A stretch of DNA of 64,000 nucleotides from Monosporascus cannonballus. Taxonomy: Eukaryota > Ascomycota > Sordariomycetes > Xylariales. A program made the translations under genes and the position numbers. The notes beneath the pieces are model-generated. The model saw only the letters and a program-made list of their open reading frames with translations. It made no database searches and had not been told where the DNA came from. The stretch is from positions 248,001-312,000 of the forward strand of contig QJNS01000019.1 of assembly GCA_004154925.1 (NCBI GenBank), written 5' to 3'. Shown piece after piece: positions 61,052-64,000 of this stretch (its first letter is position 1; each line of letters begins with the position of its first letter).

Positions 61052-64000
61052 GATGACTTACAAGCCAGGCCTCAACGGCTACTTGGGCGGCAGGTCTTTA
61101 AATAAAACGATCAGGCAAAAGGGGCACGATAATTCGATAAGATGTGCAACACCAAACAATGCGCTGCCCGCTGGCAGTCAAGCGGCTTAGGGGTGTGAAG
61201 CTCAAACGTTCAACACCAATAAGAGAGAAGACGCTGCAGGCCCCACCCGTAAGGATGATGAGTGCGTGATGTTGTTAGAAGGGTTCTCAGGGGAATGGCA
61301 AAGAAAAGAGGAAATGAGATATGCGCCGGGAACAGAACAGGCAGGGCAGGCATTTATATTCCTTCATAGGGGATTCCGGTTGGAGATGCGCGTTGGCTCT
61401 CTTCAGCCTGTTCGTCGCCCGCAAGCGACCCCATGCGGACGACTCCTGCGATACTACTATGTATGGTTCGATATGCATGGACCGTTTCTCGTTTTGCCGG
61501 TTTGGGCACTTGGTGGACCCCGGTCTCGCATAACTGGGGACCTGTCATGACAGGGGTCTATCCAGACTTCCCCAATGTCCATGAATTTCGGTCATATAAA
61601 CCCCCGGGCAGCCCGCCCTTCCGATGGCGTTATGCCGACGGATATTGAGGCTCCCAGAGCCGCGCACTGTGTTGATCAGGTTCTAAACGTCGGGTTGCAG
61701 AGCGTGTCTTTGCTCTGGAAGCTTTGATGAGAAGACGTTTGTGATCCGGTATTGCTGGCGGACGGGAATGATCCTATTGGCATGCAATGTGAGGGGTGAC
61801 ACAGCAGAAATAGAATAAGTATCGGGCGCTCATTGGCAGGAAAGTTCATGCTGGTTCCCCTGGTGTCATCGGCGCATTGGGCCGAATCTGAGTTCTGACA
61901 GAAGCTGGCGTGACTTTTTGGGTAAATGAACATGCTTTCCAGAAGAGCAGGTCTGGCAGCTTAACGATGACACCTTGATAGGTTGCACAAGCCGGAGAAG
62001 ACATCCACTTGCCGCTTGGAACTCATCCTTGGGGGATCGCTTGCATCCTTCAGCGTGCTGTAACATAGTAAAGCGACATAATCGGTTCGGGGCCTTCGGT
62101 ATGGGGTCAGCACCACCGCGGCATCATGACTTCCTCTCATCACCGACGCTCAGGGAAAGAAGGATGATTGCTTGCTTGGCTGATGCGAGGGACTCCGGGG
62201 ATCCTCGCCCACTCTAACCACCCAGGCGACGGAGATAGAATTGCTAGGCGTCCCAGCATCATCCCCAGGAAGTCATATACGGAAAATAAGTAGGATACAG
62301 ACACCTCCAATTCCGGGCGACATAGAGCAAAGGGATAACGGTGATACGTATATACTCACAGATGCGGCTTAAAAAGAGAAATGTAGCCAAGTTCACACAA
62401 CGGTAAAAGGCAACTTGAAATAGGGAAGCTGTAAGGGGCACAGGCTTTGAATGACAGGGCGGTTTAGGCATTGTGGGGCCCGAGCCTCTTCAGTAATCTC
62501 CACGCAGCAGGGAATACCCTTGACGGAGACGGCGGCTTTCTCACCCAAAATGTCGATCCTTCGCATCACCTCACTGGCGCATTGTTACACAACACCTTTA
62601 CCGATTACTACTATACAAGACCGTGGCGTAGCGTGGCGCATCCTCGCGCCGTCGTCACCCCCACGTAAAACTACAAGCGATATCTTCTATGCTATTAAAT
62701 GCACCAGCTCTGTGCATTTCCACCTTCAGGAGGTGTTTCTCGGAGTACTTGTCACGGGCTTCTCTCCTACTTTGCCCTGCTGGTATTTGACAACAAGTGG
62801 TGTTTTGTGCAGACATCCGATGAGACGCCGGATCATTCCGCCCTCCCCTCTTCACCAATCTTCATCCTTCGGCATCAGAACCCTAGGGATTAATCCTCCC
62901 AGGCTTCGAGGAGTTATTCCACCCCTGCCCCCTGAAGTAACGTACAACTCTCTAGCGTTACCGTGGTTTCGAACCTGAGGGTATTAATTAGTGACTGGTC
63001 GAACTGCCCCTATCCGGTGTAAGCAGATGCTCATCTCGAACCTCAGCTGTTGTAGTAAGAAGGCTTATGGTTCTTAAAGGGCTTTTCACCTTGACCGTCT
63101 AGAAATAGCCTTCACACATCATAACATCAAACGCGAAAAGCCCGAGGTCCGGATCCCCTTGGGATTTCACGACTCAGCGATACTGTCCCGAGTCCAATAA
63201 TCTGAGGGGACGCACTATGTACGTGACCTACGAACTCCCTTTCGTCTCAGGGGTAGAAACCCTCTTCGTGGTGTGAATACCCAAGGGTCGAAAGACTAAT
63301 GGCATCTGCGGCCTACCCCCTAAGTAAACCCCGATTTCTATGTTTCAGCTCCTCATTCGCCATTTATAACTTCGGCACCGGACTCTCACCTATTTGGTGC
63401 CTAGCATTCACTATATGCTATTCTTCTCGTCAGTACTAGAACGGAGGCCCTTGACATAAAATGTCAGCTACTCATTTTCGACGACTGGCCAATTCGAACG
63501 GTTGCTACAGCATACTTCCTACAAACCTTGATGTCGGTTTTATGCCAAGGGTTCGTGCCCAGCTTGCCGTCATGCCATGCTGGTGGCACGACCTTATCGT
63601 ATATGTATATGCAAGCTGCGGTATAACCAACAACCAGAGAGTCGCCCGCCAATAGCTGGACCCAACACAAGGGATGCCCAATCAACGTCCTCTCATGATT
63701 AGCCAACCCGGTTAGACTGGTCGCCGATCATGACGGGTTTAACTTCAACTCAATCTGTTCTCTCAGAACTGGAAGATATCACGTTATCGTCTGATCCCCG
63801 AAGGAGAGCTGTTGGTGTGGGAGTGGAAACCACTACCAGGTATTCATACCAGTCCTACCGGGTAATATTTCAAGCTTAGGACTGATGCTGGACATACAAC
63901 TCCTTTATTGGAACCCTTTCCGTCTGCAGTCCATCCCGAAAACTGACAACCCATCAGTGCCATTTATAGGTCTGGGGCAAGGCCTGTTTACGCAGCACAC
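61052..64000. other. 2.9-kb right-end stretch, no gene seen
   Basis: Normal composition with only short, overlapping ORFs on both strands. It includes the promoter of the small Cys-containing protein gene (transcribed leftward). Nothing else could be supported. Confidence 0.45.

Overview
The window comes from a filamentous ascomycete (Pezizomycotina, probably Sordariomycetes-like). The signs are genes cut by short GT-AG introns (53-158 bp, many with a GCTAAC-type branch site), GC-rich codon use in several genes, a fungal gene set (CYP505, Pho88, Rad14, Ape2, Apc10, KDM4-type demethylase, Prp43), and an AT-rich block full of TA and TAA/TAG codons that looks like repeat-induced point mutation (RIP) of a retrotransposon. 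No rRNA, tRNA or CRISPR array was recognised.

Layout. 1-3.45 kb: RIP-ruined retroelement with a legible gag-like stretch on the minus strand, followed by an 808-bp inverted-repeat DNA element (3677-4484). 5.1-12.8 kb: a DUF1479 protein, a fusion of an EthD-like double domain with an alpha/beta hydrolase, and a doubtful orphan ORF, all on the minus strand. 12.8-18.4 kb: gene-poor, holding a young 210-bp hAT-type MITE with a perfect 8-bp target duplication. 18.4-22.1 kb: a self-sufficient P450-reductase (CYP505, 8 exons, minus strand). 23.8-32.3 kb: an orphan single-pass membrane protein, Pho88, Rad14/XPA, and a two-module cysteine-rich secreted protein whose second module is broken. 32.6-38.3 kb: M1 aminopeptidase and APC10, transcribed divergently. 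39.4-52.9 kb: an NMN adenylyltransferase, a large JmjN/JmjC/ePHD demethylase and the DEAH helicase Prp43. 54.6-56.8 kb: an amidase-signature pseudogene with several lesions. 60.6-61.05 kb: a small two-exon Cys-containing protein. The rest, including the last 3 kb, has no supportable gene.

The housekeeping genes serve unrelated processes (membrane protein targeting, nucleotide excision repair, peptide turnover, cell-cycle ubiquitination, NAD synthesis, chromatin, splicing and ribosome assembly). They do not form a pathway cluster. No complete new system was found. The most unusual items are the intron-delimited duplicated Cys-rich modules, broken at a TAAA duplication; the isomerase-fold/enol-lactonase-like fusion; the intact hAT MITE; and the palindrome-bearing small Cys protein. 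Exon boundaries were deduced by hand from splice signals, reading phase and family resemblance, with no alignment or transcript data.
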